NCBI GenBank assembly: GCA_000383715.1
Contig: KB911990.1
Coordinates: 90,840-154,839, forward strand
DNA length: 64,000 bases
Direction of reading: 5' to 3'
Source: Verrucomicrobia bacterium SCGC AAA164-E04
GTDB taxonomy: Bacteria; Verrucomicrobiota; Verrucomicrobiia; Limisphaerales; AAA164-E04
Part shown: piece after piece, positions 30,485 to 39,736 of the stretch
Position numbering within the stretch: position 1 is the first letter of the stretch
How the letters are laid out: every line of letters begins with the position of its first letter
Position numbers and translations under genes: made by a program
The notes under the pieces: generated by a model
What the model saw: only the letters and a program-made list of their open reading frames with translations
What the model was told of the DNA's origin: nothing
Database searches by the model: none

Positions 30485-31360
30485 TCATGGAATTGGAGAC
30501 CCAGCAAGACCACACATGTAAGCTTCAATAAGCTCTGCCAGAGAATCACTGTATCCTCCCTCAAGAACACTGAAAGCAGGTATACCTGAACCCGAAATTT
30601 GCTTTCCTATCCATTCGAAGTCTTCCTTCTCCAATAGCTCTTGGGCAATGGGATCGTCAACATACGCATCAAATCCGGCAGACACACCCAACAAATCCGG
30701 TTTGAATGCTTTGATACCCTCCAGGGCCTGCACAAAGTCTTTTCTGTATTCAAAAGGAGGAGTGTATGGTTTTTGCGGGTAATTACGGCAATTCGGTGGG
30801 CGATGCTGCAACCCAGTACCTGGATAACAAGGTGATTGGTGAATAGAGGCAAAAAGAACATTTTCATTTCCGTGTAAAATATCTTCAGTACCGTTGCCGT
30901 GGTGTACATCAAAATCCAATACCGCCATGCGCAGGCCGTAACTGTTCATTCCATTGAGGATCGCAATGGCCATGGAGCTCAAATAGCAAAACCCCATTGC
31001 TCTTTCCCTGGTCGCATGGTGTCCCGGTGGACGCATTAAACTGAGAGCATGCCGCCCCTTACGAGCTGATTTCATGGCAGCCAGAGCCGCACCTGCGGCT
31101 CTGGCTGCGTGTCTCTCTATGCCCTCATACCAAGGCGTATCTCCATCAAAATCAAGATTCGATTCTCGCAAGTTTTTTAAGTGCACAGCTGAATGAGCCA
31201 AACGAATTGCTTCCTCAGAAGCGGCCACAGGTAGGCGCCATTCTACAGACAAGCTGGACTGCTTCTTAAGCCTTTTGGCAGTCATGGTGACTCGATCAGG
31301 CCGCTCAGGGTGTCCGGGTGAGGCGTAGTCTGCACAACGCTCGTCATAATACACGATCAT
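30485..31360 (-). CDS. Histone-deacetylase-family metal hydrolase
   Basis: 291 residues from the ATG at 31360; upstream in-frame ATGs at 31375 and 31393 give up to 302, with no clear Shine-Dalgarno for any. The arginase/deacetylase fold is shown by YYDERCADYASPGHPERPDR, RPPGHHAT (the two catalytic histidines), VLDFDVHHGNGTE (zinc ligands Asp and His) and GVSAGFDAYVDDP (zinc ligand Asp). Bacterial relatives include acetoin-utilisation protein AcuC and polyamine deacetylases; which substrate applies here is open. It is transcribed away from trpE across a 147-bp gap. Confidence 0.88.
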   Translation of the reverse strand: MIVYYDERCADYASPGHPERPDRVTMTAKRLKKQSSLSVEWRLPVAASEEAIRLAHSAVHLKNLRESNLDFDGDTPWYEGIERHAARAAGAALAAMKSARKGRHALSLMRPPGHHATRERAMGFCYLSSMAIAILNGMNSYGLRMAVLDFDVHHGNGTEDILHGNENVLFASIHQSPCYPGTGLQHRPPNCRNYPQKPYTPPFEYRKDFVQALEGIKAFKPDLLGVSAGFDAYVDDPIAQELLEKEDFEWIGKQISGSGIPAFSVLEGGYSDSLAELIEAYMCGLAGSPIP

Positions 31361-31507
31361 TGATTCATCATTCATCAGGCAAATCATAAACATGATTGCG
31401 CTGCATGACGATCTCAGATGGAATCATACATTTTCCGAGCAATCACGATAACTAGGACATTTTCCTGCTGGATGTTGATGCTGATTCAAGATTAAATACG
31501 CGGATAG

Positions 31508-33040
31508 ATGTTCTATCCGGAGACAAAACAATTCATCGATCTGGCCAAAAAGGGAAATTTAATTCCTGTCACACGAACTGTGTTGGCCGATTTTGACACC
31601 CCTTGCTCTGCCTACCAGAAATTGAGAGGACAGGGTGAATCCTTTCTGTTTGAATCTGTTGAGGGAGGAGAACACCTGGGGCGATATTCTTTCGTAGGTT
31701 GCAATCCAAGAGCTGTCATCAAACAAAAAGGAGATCAAATTGAGGTCATTCAGAATGGGAAGGTTCTCAATCATTATCAAGTGGTGGGAGCACTGGCTTC
31801 CTCTCTCAAGGAAAATGAGGTTCGTGACGGACTTGAGGCAGTTGAAAAAACTCTCAAAGAGTTTCGCTATGTTCCAACGACCGAATCAAATTTCCGTTTC
31901 TCAGGTGGGGCCATTGGCTTTCTGGGGTATGAATTTATTCATGACATCGAACCTGTCGTCCCCCGCCCTGCTCACAACGAGCTAAATACCCCAACAATGT
32001 ATTTCTTGATTGCGGATCAACTACTGGTTTTCGATCGTGTCTCACAGACCATCACAGTCATCGTCAACGCTTACGTTAAAAACCCTCAGAATGCGCTGGA
32101 TGAATATGAAAATGCCTGCGAGGAAATTGACAGGCTTCTTTCCCTTCTGGAGCAACCCTGTCAGTACAAACCCGCCACCTTCCTGAAATCGCCTGAGCCT
32201 GCAGCATTTGAGTCCAATATGGAGAAAGACCGTTTTCTTGATAACGTGGACCAAGCCAAAAAGTATATTACTGCTGGCGACATCATTCAGGTCGTCGGAT
32301 CGCAAAGATTTTCGGCCCCTCTCAACGCCTCACCTCTGGAAGTCTATCGTGCTGCAAGATCCATTAACCCTTCCCCTTACATGTTCCTGCTTGAGTTGGA
32401 TGAATTCTCGCTTGTAGGTGCCTCACCTGAAATACATGTGCGCTGCGAGGATAAACGGGTTGAAATCCGCCCCATAGCAGGCACCCGCCCACGAGGAGCC
32501 ACGCGACAACAGGATCTTGCTTATGAAAAAGATTTACTGGCCGATCCGAAAGAACGAGCCGAACACGTCATGCTCGTGGATTTGGCGAGAAACGATATTG
32601 GCCGTGTTTGTGATTTCAGTTCCGTCGAGGTCAAAGACCTGATGATCATTGAACGCTACAGCCACGTGATGCACATCGTATCCCAGGTTGAGGGTTGCTT
32701 ATCAGAGGGGAGAACACCTTATGACCTGATCCGAGCCACGTTCCCTGCCGGAACCTTGAGTGGGGCTCCCAAGATTCGTGCCATGCAAATCATTTCGGAA
32801 ATGGAGCAAACAACCCGTGGACCATACGGCGGCTGTGTGGGTTATTTTTCTTTCAACGGAAATCTTGACTGCTGTATCACGATTCGAACGGCTTTGATCA
32901 AGGATGACCGGATATACGTTCAGGCAGGAGGCGGTTGGGTCAGCGATTCTGTCCCTGAAAGCGAGTATCAGGAAACCGTCAACAAGGCCAAAGCCATGCT
33001 GAAAGCCGTTGCACTTGCCGAGTCTTTCAATGAGAAATGA
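31508..33040 (+). CDS. trpE: Anthranilate synthase component I
   Basis: 510 residues. It converts chorismate to anthranilate with ammonia from TrpG, the first step of tryptophan synthesis. The N-terminal regulatory region has the ES-x-E type motif (FLFESVEGGEHLGRYSF) that binds feedback Trp. The chorismate-binding domain has PIAGTRPRGATRQQD, VDLARNDIGRVCDF, YSHVMHIVSQVEG and FPAGTLSGAPKIRAMQII. No trpG or other trp gene is adjacent. Its stop overlaps the start of an efflux adaptor gene in an ATGA arrangement (33037-33040), so an unrelated operon partner is translationally coupled to it. Confidence 0.95.
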   Translation: MFYPETKQFIDLAKKGNLIPVTRTVLADFDTPCSAYQKLRGQGESFLFESVEGGEHLGRYSFVGCNPRAVIKQKGDQIEVIQNGKVLNHYQVVGALASSLKENEVRDGLEAVEKTLKEFRYVPTTESNFRFSGGAIGFLGYEFIHDIEPVVPRPAHNELNTPTMYFLIADQLLVFDRVSQTITVIVNAYVKNPQNALDEYENACEEIDRLLSLLEQPCQYKPATFLKSPEPAAFESNMEKDRFLDNVDQAKKYITAGDIIQVVGSQRFSAPLNASPLEVYRAARSINPSPYMFLLELDEFSLVGASPEIHVRCEDKRVEIRPIAGTRPRGATRQQDLAYEKDLLADPKERAEHVMLVDLARNDIGRVCDFSSVEVKDLMIIERYSHVMHIVSQVEGCLSEGRTPYDLIRATFPAGTLSGAPKIRAMQIISEMEQTTRGPYGGCVGYFSFNGNLDCCITIRTALIKDDRIYVQAGGGWVSDSVPESEYQETVNKAKAMLKAVALAESFNEK

Positions 33041-34203
33041 GATCTCACCCCCAAAGGAATGGTTGGCAAGTCGCGCTGACGATCATCGTTCTGGTGATTG
33101 CAGCAGGCATTGCCTATCTCCTACTCAAATCCGGCCCGGAAGTATTGTCGGATGCTGAAACTCCGGTTGCAAAAATAGTGAAGGTGCGGAAGGTAAGACC
33201 CGACCACTATCCTATTTTTATTTCGGCATACGGTACCGTGATACCCGCGCGGAGAGTGACCATAGAGCCTGAAGTCACCGGACTTGTCACCCGCCAGCAT
33301 CAAAGCCTGACCCCGGGCGGAAAGATCATGGAGGGAGAAGAGTTGTTCGCCATCGACCCCACCATGACAGAACTCGCCCTCAAGGAAAGCAACGCAACAC
33401 TTATGCGTGCCGAAGTAAACCTGAAAGAGGCTCAGCGAAAATCCAAACAAGCACAGAACCTTGCGAGTAACGCCTTGATTCCAGATACAGAGTTAATTTC
33501 CCTCGAAGCCGAAGCACTCGTGCAGGAAGCTGAAGTAGCACGATTAGGCATTGCTAGAGAACGCAATATTGAATTACTCAAACGCCATTTAATAAAGGCG
33601 CCGTTCAATGCCGTTGTCCTCGAGGAAAACCTTGAGATCGGACAACGCATCAACCCCGGCTATTCAGCTGCCACTCTGATTGGTGCTGATGAATATTGGA
33701 TTCAGGTGTCACTTCCGGTAGATCAGATCCGTCATATTCAACTGCCGGAAGGTTCCAAACAAGGAGCCAGAGCCAGTATTTTCCTGACATCAGGTGGTGG
33801 AAAGCAATTTGCGGGAAACGGCAGGGTGATCGGTCTTAGAGGCGATTTAGAGCGCGAGGGAAGGATGGCACGGTTGCTCATTTCATTCTCTCATAATGAG
33901 GCAGCCAGCGCGTCCCGAAAAGTATCCCCACTGCTCCTCGGAAGTTACGTGCGTGTCGATATCGAAGCAGGCGAAATCAACGATTGCCTCGCAATTCGCC
34001 AGGCTTCCCTCAGATCCAACAATCGCATCTGGGTAGTGGACGCTTCCAGCACCTTGCAAATCCGCGATGTTGAAATCCTGTGGAACATGGACGATATGGT
34101 ATACGTATCCAATGCGATGCAACCGGGTGAAACATTAATTGTCAGTCCGCTTCGTTCTGCTGTACCGGGCACGCTCATCAACGCCCAGCCTCTGAACGAA
34201 TGA
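33037..34203 (+). CDS. RND efflux periplasmic adaptor (HlyD/MFP family)
   Basis: 388 residues with one N-terminal membrane anchor (LTIIVLVIAAGIAYLLL), a barrel-sandwich/lipoyl domain (AYGTVIPARRVTIEPEVTG), a helical hairpin (NATLMRAEVNLKEAQRKS and later) and beta-barrel segments (IKAPFNAVVLEENLEIGQ). It links the inner-membrane RND pump to an outer-membrane channel. Start and stop both overlap the neighbours by four bases (trpE upstream, the pump downstream). No TolC gene is adjacent; the one at 52822 belongs to another group. Confidence 0.92.
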   Translation: MRSHPQRNGWQVALTIIVLVIAAGIAYLLLKSGPEVLSDAETPVAKIVKVRKVRPDHYPIFISAYGTVIPARRVTIEPEVTGLVTRQHQSLTPGGKIMEGEELFAIDPTMTELALKESNATLMRAEVNLKEAQRKSKQAQNLASNALIPDTELISLEAEALVQEAEVARLGIARERNIELLKRHLIKAPFNAVVLEENLEIGQRINPGYSAATLIGADEYWIQVSLPVDQIRHIQLPEGSKQGARASIFLTSGGGKQFAGNGRVIGLRGDLEREGRMARLLISFSHNEAASASRKVSPLLLGSYVRVDIEAGEINDCLAIRQASLRSNNRIWVVDASSTLQIRDVEILWNMDDMVYVSNAMQPGETLIVSPLRSAVPGTLINAQPLNE

Positions 34204-37200
34204 TGAAACAGGAAAGAGAAGCGAATACATCCGAATCCGGCTTTCAAGGTTTGCTCACCTGGTTTGCCAAAAACCATGTCGCTGCCAATTTACTGATGGT
34301 AGCTGTGGTTGTTACGGGGCTGATCGTTTCGCTCAATATCCGACAGGAGATCTACCCGACTTTTACTTTGGATGTGGTTGAGATTTCCATGGAGTACCGG
34401 GGCGCAAGTCCCGAGGAAGTCGAACAGTCCATCATTCTTCCGATCGAATCAGAACTGCGCTCAATGGAGTTTGTTCGGGAAATTACAGCCACTGCGAACG
34501 AAGGGAATGCCCGCATTCTGGCTGAGCTGATTCCCGGTTCAGATCGCAATCGTGGCCTTCAGGAAATTACGGCCGCAATCCAGCGCATCAACCTTTTTCC
34601 GGAGGATGCGGAACCTCCCATCATTGCTCTGGATAACGGCCGACGTCGCGGTGTCATGTATCTTTCAATCTACGGAGATCTGGACGCCAAGGGATTGGTC
34701 GAATTTGCCAGGGAGATGGAGAACAAGTTGCTTTCACTTCCCGAAATTTCCTTGATCGAATTAAGAGGGGTCCGTAGCCCTGAAGTCCACATTGAGGTTC
34801 CACAAGCCAGACTCAGATCCATGGGGCTCAGGTTAAATGACATTGCTGAGGCGGTCGATGATGCATCTTTGGACATACCTGCGGGTTCCATCAGGACAGC
34901 CGGCGGTGATTACCTGCTTAAAACCAGGGAGCGCAAGGAATTGGCTCGAGAATTCGAATCCATTCCGATCATCAGCAGAGCAGATGGCACTAAAGTTCGA
35001 TTGAAAGATATTGCTGTTGTTAAAGATGGTTTTGAAGAATCAGAACGAGAATCCTATTTCAACGGCCGCCCTTCCATCTGGCTGGCTGTCTACAGTTCGG
35101 AAACTCAATCTCCACTCACAGTCGCTCGTGCCGTTCGTCAATTCATTGAGAGTGAAAAGGCTCAACTGCCAGACTCGGTTGGTATCACCATTACCTTTGA
35201 CCGGTCAGATGATTACGAGGAACGCATCAACATGCTTCTCACCAATGGAGCCATCGGGCTCCTCCTGGTGATCCTGGCATTGGGATTATTCCTGGAGCTT
35301 CGAGTTGCTTTTTGGACAACCGCAGGCATTCCGGTTTCAATTCTGGGTTCATTGTTCCTGCTCCCTGCCATGGATGCCAGCATCAACATGATTTCTCTGT
35401 TTGGATTCATTGTGACACTCGGGATTGTGGTGGATGATGCCGTCGTTGTGGGAGAAGAGATTTTTCATAAAATGTCTCTGGGTAAGAGTCGCATGCAGGC
35501 AGCTGTAGAAGGAGTCCAACTGATGGCCAAACCTGTCGTATTTGCGGTGATTACCAATATTATTGCGTTCCTTCCACTCCTCTTCGTGCCTGGGGAAACT
35601 GGGCGTTTCTTTTATGTGCTGCCTGCGGTCGTGATTGCCGTGTTTACCGTTTCCTTGATCGAATGTCTACTCATACTGCCTGCCCACCTTGCGCAGAAAA
35701 ATAAAAGGTCCGGTTTCAAGCTTTATAATCAATTTCATGCCTGGCAAACACGATTGCGCGTTCGGATCGATCATATGATCGACCGCTGGTACAGCCCGGT
35801 GATACATCTGGTCGTCAAGCAAAGATATTTGACCTGTGCCTTGTCCGTCGGCGCCTTCCTTATCATATTGGGATATACTTTGAGTGGTCGCATCGACTTT
35901 ACTTTTCGACCGTCAATCGAAACTCCCTTTGTGCAGGCGGAGATCGAAATGCCGTCTGGCACTTCCACCGAGCGAACACGCGAAGTAGCGTTTCTGATAG
36001 AAGAAGCCGCACGCAAAACCATCGATAAACTGGGTGAAGACGACATATTGATAGGCATCACCACTTCCGTTGCTGAACGAAGCTCAAATGGAGGTGAAGT
36101 CTCCGTCCGGCTGGTCCCACAAAGTGAAAGAAAGGTTACTCCAGGGGAGTTCGCCCAATTGTGGCGAAAAGAGTTCCCAGCCTTACCGGATGTGGAATCG
36201 GTCTTTTTTGATTATTTGATCGGCCCTGGCGGTTCAGCTGAAATCGACATTCAAATTTCTCACCCAGAGGTGGAAGTTCTGCGTGAAGCTGCTGCCGAAG
36301 TTGCAAAAGCCATAGGGAAATACCCGGGAGTTGAAGACGTGCGAAAGGGGTTTGGCAGGGAAATGCCTCAATTCAATTTCGAAATCACCCCGGAAGGAAG
36401 GAGCCTCGGCATCACTGCACGCGAATTGGGGCAACAAATACGTCACGCTTTTTATGGTGCCGAGGCACTTCGCCAACCCATGGATCGTGAAGAATTACGT
36501 GTCATGGTCAAATTCCCAGAATCAGAAAGACGCACACTGAGCGGGCTGGAAAATTTATTGATCCGCGTGCCTCGTGGAGGTGAGATTCCTTTGCGACAGG
36601 CAGCAAAAATTGAATTAACAGACGCGCCGGCTCGTATCACACGTGTCGATGGAGCCAGGGTCATCAATGTCACCGCCAATGTCGTCCCAGGAATCACCAC
36701 GGGCAATAAAGTGCTGGGTTCTTTTGAAAAAACTGAACTCCCACAAATCCTCAAACGATATCCACAACTCCGTCACTCTTTCGAAGGGGAACAACGTGAA
36801 CAACGTGAAGCAATGAACAATCTTTCATGGGGATTGCTGGCTTCCCTTTTTGCCATCTATGCGATCATGGCGTCTCTTCTCAGGAGTTATCTCCAAGCGA
36901 TGGTCGTCCTGTTGATGCTTCCCTTGAGTCTGGCGGGCGCAGTGCTGGGTCACATTATCATGGGATTTGATCTCAGCGTATTCAGTGTCTTTGGCATGAT
37001 TGCCCTGTGCGGGATGGTGGTGAATGGTGCTTTTGTGTTGGAACTCACCCGGGATCAATATCTCAAACAAGGTAAATCTCCAATGGATGCCGTCATCCTG
37101 GCCGCACAACGTCGATTTCGCCCGATTATGTTGACAGCACTCACCACATTTCTAGGATTGGGTCCAATGATTTTTGAAACGAGTATTCAGGCTTTATTCC

Positions 37201-37307
37201 TGGTTCCTATGGCCATTGCGCTGGGGGTCGGGACACTCGTTTCGGCAGTGCTTGTTTTGACGTTTATTCCCGCAGTGATGACATTGATCGAAGATTTGAG
37301 ATCATAG
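34200..37307 (+). CDS. RND-family efflux pump (AcrB/HAE-like permease)
   Basis: 1,035 residues, the normal size of a trimeric RND pump. The first helix (AANLLMVAVVVTGLIVSLNI) is followed by a periplasmic part with MEYRGASPEEVEQSIILPIE. The helices after position about 340 contain GIVVDDAVVVGEEIFHKM, the RND motif with the proton-relay aspartates, and the second half repeats the arrangement (GMIALCGMVVNGAFVLELTRDQYL). The pump exports drugs, metals or lipophilic compounds; the substrate is unknown. It is coupled to the adaptor gene by a four-base overlap and ends 26 bp from a convergent methyltransferase gene. Confidence 0.95.
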   Translation: MMKQEREANTSESGFQGLLTWFAKNHVAANLLMVAVVVTGLIVSLNIRQEIYPTFTLDVVEISMEYRGASPEEVEQSIILPIESELRSMEFVREITATANEGNARILAELIPGSDRNRGLQEITAAIQRINLFPEDAEPPIIALDNGRRRGVMYLSIYGDLDAKGLVEFAREMENKLLSLPEISLIELRGVRSPEVHIEVPQARLRSMGLRLNDIAEAVDDASLDIPAGSIRTAGGDYLLKTRERKELAREFESIPIISRADGTKVRLKDIAVVKDGFEESERESYFNGRPSIWLAVYSSETQSPLTVARAVRQFIESEKAQLPDSVGITITFDRSDDYEERINMLLTNGAIGLLLVILALGLFLELRVAFWTTAGIPVSILGSLFLLPAMDASINMISLFGFIVTLGIVVDDAVVVGEEIFHKMSLGKSRMQAAVEGVQLMAKPVVFAVITNIIAFLPLLFVPGETGRFFYVLPAVVIAVFTVSLIECLLILPAHLAQKNKRSGFKLYNQFHAWQTRLRVRIDHMIDRWYSPVIHLVVKQRYLTCALSVGAFLIILGYTLSGRIDFTFRPSIETPFVQAEIEMPSGTSTERTREVAFLIEEAARKTIDKLGEDDILIGITTSVAERSSNGGEVSVRLVPQSERKVTPGEFAQLWRKEFPALPDVESVFFDYLIGPGGSAEIDIQISHPEVEVLREAAAEVAKAIGKYPGVEDVRKGFGREMPQFNFEITPEGRSLGITARELGQQIRHAFYGAEALRQPMDREELRVMVKFPESERRTLSGLENLLIRVPRGGEIPLRQAAKIELTDAPARITRVDGARVINVTANVVPGITTGNKVLGSFEKTELPQILKRYPQLRHSFEGEQREQREAMNNLSWGLLASLFAIYAIMASLLRSYLQAMVVLLMLPLSLAGAVLGHIIMGFDLSVFSVFGMIALCGMVVNGAFVLELTRDQYLKQGKSPMDAVILAAQRRFRPIMLTALTTFLGLGPMIFETSIQALFLVPMAIALGVGTLVSAVLVLTFIPAVMTLIEDLRS

Positions 37308-37333
37308 GTTTCTTGAAGAGCGGCGAAGAATTT

Positions 37334-38344
37334 TCAACCTCTTCCCGCATCGGTTACTTTGATCCATGCAGATTTCAAATATTGAGGGGATTGCAGACTT
37401 ACAGGAAATTCGGGAGGCTGCTGAGCGAAGTAAACCGGATCACAAACCACTCCCCGCCTCATGAGAGTGTGATCTATTGTTTTTTGAAAGTCTTCGGGCA
37501 TCCATCCAATGGTATTGTTGCAAGCCAGAATCACACCCCCTGGCTCGATAATGTCTAATGCCAGATTCAAAAGATCGGGATAATCTCTCTCTGCTTGAAA
37601 CATTTTTTTGCTCTTGGGTGCTTTCGAGAAAGTAGGGGGATCCAGAATGATACCTGAAAAGACCCGTCCTCGGTTACGGAAACGGCGCATCCAGTCAAAA
37701 ACATCGCCATAAATGAAATCGTGGGTGTCCGGATGAAGTTGATTCAATTGGAAATTCTTTTTCCCCCAATCCAGATATTTCCTGGACAGATCCAAACTCA
37801 CCGCACGCAGCCCGCTTTTGGCAATACAGACGGAAAAAGGGCATGTGTAGGAAAAGGTATTCAGTATATCTCCGGATTTCAAAGTATCTATATTCAGAGC
37901 AAACCGAGAGTTCACTTTTTGCTGCAACCATCGTTGACGGTTTTCCCGCTGATCCAGAAAAATCCCCACTGAATACCCTTCATCAAAACGGATTTGATAA
38001 TGAACGCCATTTTCAATGATCGTGGTCTCACTCTGGCCAGCATTCCCCAACCAGATCTTTGGAGAAGAACACTCCTTGTTCGAGTGACGCACATGCCTTT
38101 GCAACTGTTTCAGATACACACCTCGGCTTTTCAGTCGAGACATCCACCCTCTCGCTATGTCTTCTTCAGCCAGATCAGGCTTTCCTTCTTTGGATGCCAA
38201 CAAATAATCACCAAGTCGGTCCAGATAAAACCCCTTGAAACCGTCGCCTGCGCCGTGTACGAGACGGTAGGCATTGGATTTTCCTGACTCGAGCAAGCGC
38301 CCTCGTTTTTTAATGATTCGACTAGGTATTTTTTGTTCCATCAA
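37334..38344 (-). CDS. RlmI-like class I SAM-dependent methyltransferase
   Basis: 336 residues. The C-terminal half is a Rossmann methyltransferase of the RlmI/RlmK type, with NTFSYTCPFSVCIAKSG for SAM binding and the catalytic-loop segment ILDPPTFSKAPKSK. The N-terminal region (FKGFYLDRLGDYLLAS) matches the middle domain. The N-terminal PUA domain of typical RlmI is missing, so the protein is about 60 residues shorter. It probably methylates cytosine of 23S rRNA; this is family-based inference. It converges on the RND gene. Confidence 0.85.
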   Translation of the reverse strand: MMEQKIPSRIIKKRGRLLESGKSNAYRLVHGAGDGFKGFYLDRLGDYLLASKEGKPDLAEEDIARGWMSRLKSRGVYLKQLQRHVRHSNKECSSPKIWLGNAGQSETTIIENGVHYQIRFDEGYSVGIFLDQRENRQRWLQQKVNSRFALNIDTLKSGDILNTFSYTCPFSVCIAKSGLRAVSLDLSRKYLDWGKKNFQLNQLHPDTHDFIYGDVFDWMRRFRNRGRVFSGIILDPPTFSKAPKSKKMFQAERDYPDLLNLALDIIEPGGVILACNNTIGWMPEDFQKTIDHTLMRRGVVCDPVYFAQQPPEFPVSLQSPQYLKSAWIKVTDAGRG

Positions 38345-38662
38345 GCATTTGTCCCGAAATCTGATTTACCTCATGTGTACCATCCAGAAGAGTGTTGATT
38401 GGGCAAGAGGTCCTTGTAAATCTTTCTGGTGATAAATTCAACTGAGCAAGACTGAGATTAACTTCATGGAATGCCTCTTGATTTCACGGAGATCGACCCA
38501 GTAAAAACGTGATCTTCTTGAGCCATGATCATTTGCCAGAATTGTCGCAAGTTACCGCTTGATTTCATCTGTTAATCACGCACATTGTATCCGAACATTT
38601 CTTACTCTGCTTCAAGCAGCAAAAACATTGTTGAGGTGATACATACAAAACTCAAGGTATTG
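38345..38662. other. Intergenic region upstream of the lipoprotein gene
   Basis: 318 bp between the divergent methyltransferase (minus) and lipoprotein (plus) genes. It has no coding potential beyond short shadows. It must hold promoters both ways, but I could not identify clear elements. An AAGG at 38654-38657 gives a Shine-Dalgarno five bases before the ATG at 38663. Confidence 0.5.
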
Positions 38663-39736
38663 ATGAAAAACAGGAAAGCTTGGCTCACTGCACTTTGCTC
38701 CATATTTGCTCTATGCGTCTCCAGTTGCAAACAAGGATCACAAGTTGAAATTTACACAGTCTCTAAAAATGAAGCATACAAGCTTCCAGCCAACTGGAAA
38801 CAAACCCAGAACACAAGTGCCATGCGTTTGGCTACTTTTGAGGTAACAGGGCCAAATGAGGAGACAGCGGAGGTAGCCATTCTTCCAATGCCTGACTTAA
38901 AGGTTGAAGACCATGAGATCGTGAATTTGTGGAGAAGCCAGCTCCAACTCAGCCCCATTTCCAAGGAGGAAGTAAATGACTCCTCCGAGTTGATAAAAAT
39001 CGGTCAATTCGATGGGCGCATTTTCGATCTGACGGCCCCAGCGGAAACACCCGGGGAGATGGCGGGAATGAGGATCATTACGGCTTTTGTCAATTCTCCC
39101 GTGGGAACTTGGTTTTTCAAGATGACCGGTACCGACCAGCATCTGGATGCAGAGAGACCAGCTTTCACGGCCTTTCTTGGTTCCGTCGATCTGAACAAGA
39201 TGCAGCAGGAAATCACCGCTGCACGACAAGCTGCAGACCCTCATGCGGGTGTGAATATGGCGAACAAGGGAACAATTCCCACGGGCCCCGCAGCCGCGCC
39301 AATATCCTCCAGCTCAACTAATTTACCCAAATGGAAGGTTCCAGTGGGCTGGACATCCAGCGGCCCAAGCTCCATGATTCTCGCAAGTTTTAAAGCTTCT
39401 GGAGAGGGTGGCGAGGCGAAGATCACGGTTTCTTCCCTTGGAGGTGCCGCAGGCGGTCTATTGCCAAACATTAATCGCTGGCGCAGGCAGGTGGGGATGG
39501 GTCCCGCTGACCAAAGTGAATTGGAGTCCATCACCTCTGACATCACCTCTGGCGGAGTCGAAGGCAAACTGGTGCGCATCCCCGGCGCCACTCAGGGAAT
39601 CGACGCAGCCATCATCCCTCACAATGGACAAACCTGGTTCTTTAAGGTCATGGGACCCACTGTCGCTGTCCAGCGCGAATCAGAAAATTTCAAAACCTTC
39701 GTTCAATCAATTCAATTCAACGAAAATGCTCAATAA
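38663..39736 (+). CDS. Lipoprotein with two tandem copies of one domain
   Basis: 357 residues from the ATG at 38663 (AAGG five bases upstream); the frame could start at a TTG at 38585, but the ATG gives a clean lipoprotein signal with the lipobox region CVSSC (Cys22). The two halves repeat a pattern: first LPANWKQTQ...IVNLWRSQLQL...GTWFFKMTG, then VPVGWTSSG...NINRWRRQVGM...QTWFFKVMG. A Pro/Ser-rich linker (TGPAAAPISSSSTN) separates them. I recognise the motif from PVC proteins but know no function. The last 11 bases overlap the start of resB, so it is co-expressed with cytochrome c maturation genes. Confidence 0.8.
   Translation: MKNRKAWLTALCSIFALCVSSCKQGSQVEIYTVSKNEAYKLPANWKQTQNTSAMRLATFEVTGPNEETAEVAILPMPDLKVEDHEIVNLWRSQLQLSPISKEEVNDSSELIKIGQFDGRIFDLTAPAETPGEMAGMRIITAFVNSPVGTWFFKMTGTDQHLDAERPAFTAFLGSVDLNKMQQEITAARQAADPHAGVNMANKGTIPTGPAAAPISSSSTNLPKWKVPVGWTSSGPSSMILASFKASGEGGEAKITVSSLGGAAGGLLPNINRWRRQVGMGPADQSELESITSDITSGGVEGKLVRIPGATQGIDAAIIPHNGQTWFFKVMGPTVAVQRESENFKTFVQSIQFNENAQ

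Noticed and set aside
39408..39725. N-terminal extension of resB to 39408
   Set aside because: It is an out-of-frame shadow of the lipoprotein gene; the conserved ResB N-terminus starts at the ATG 39726.
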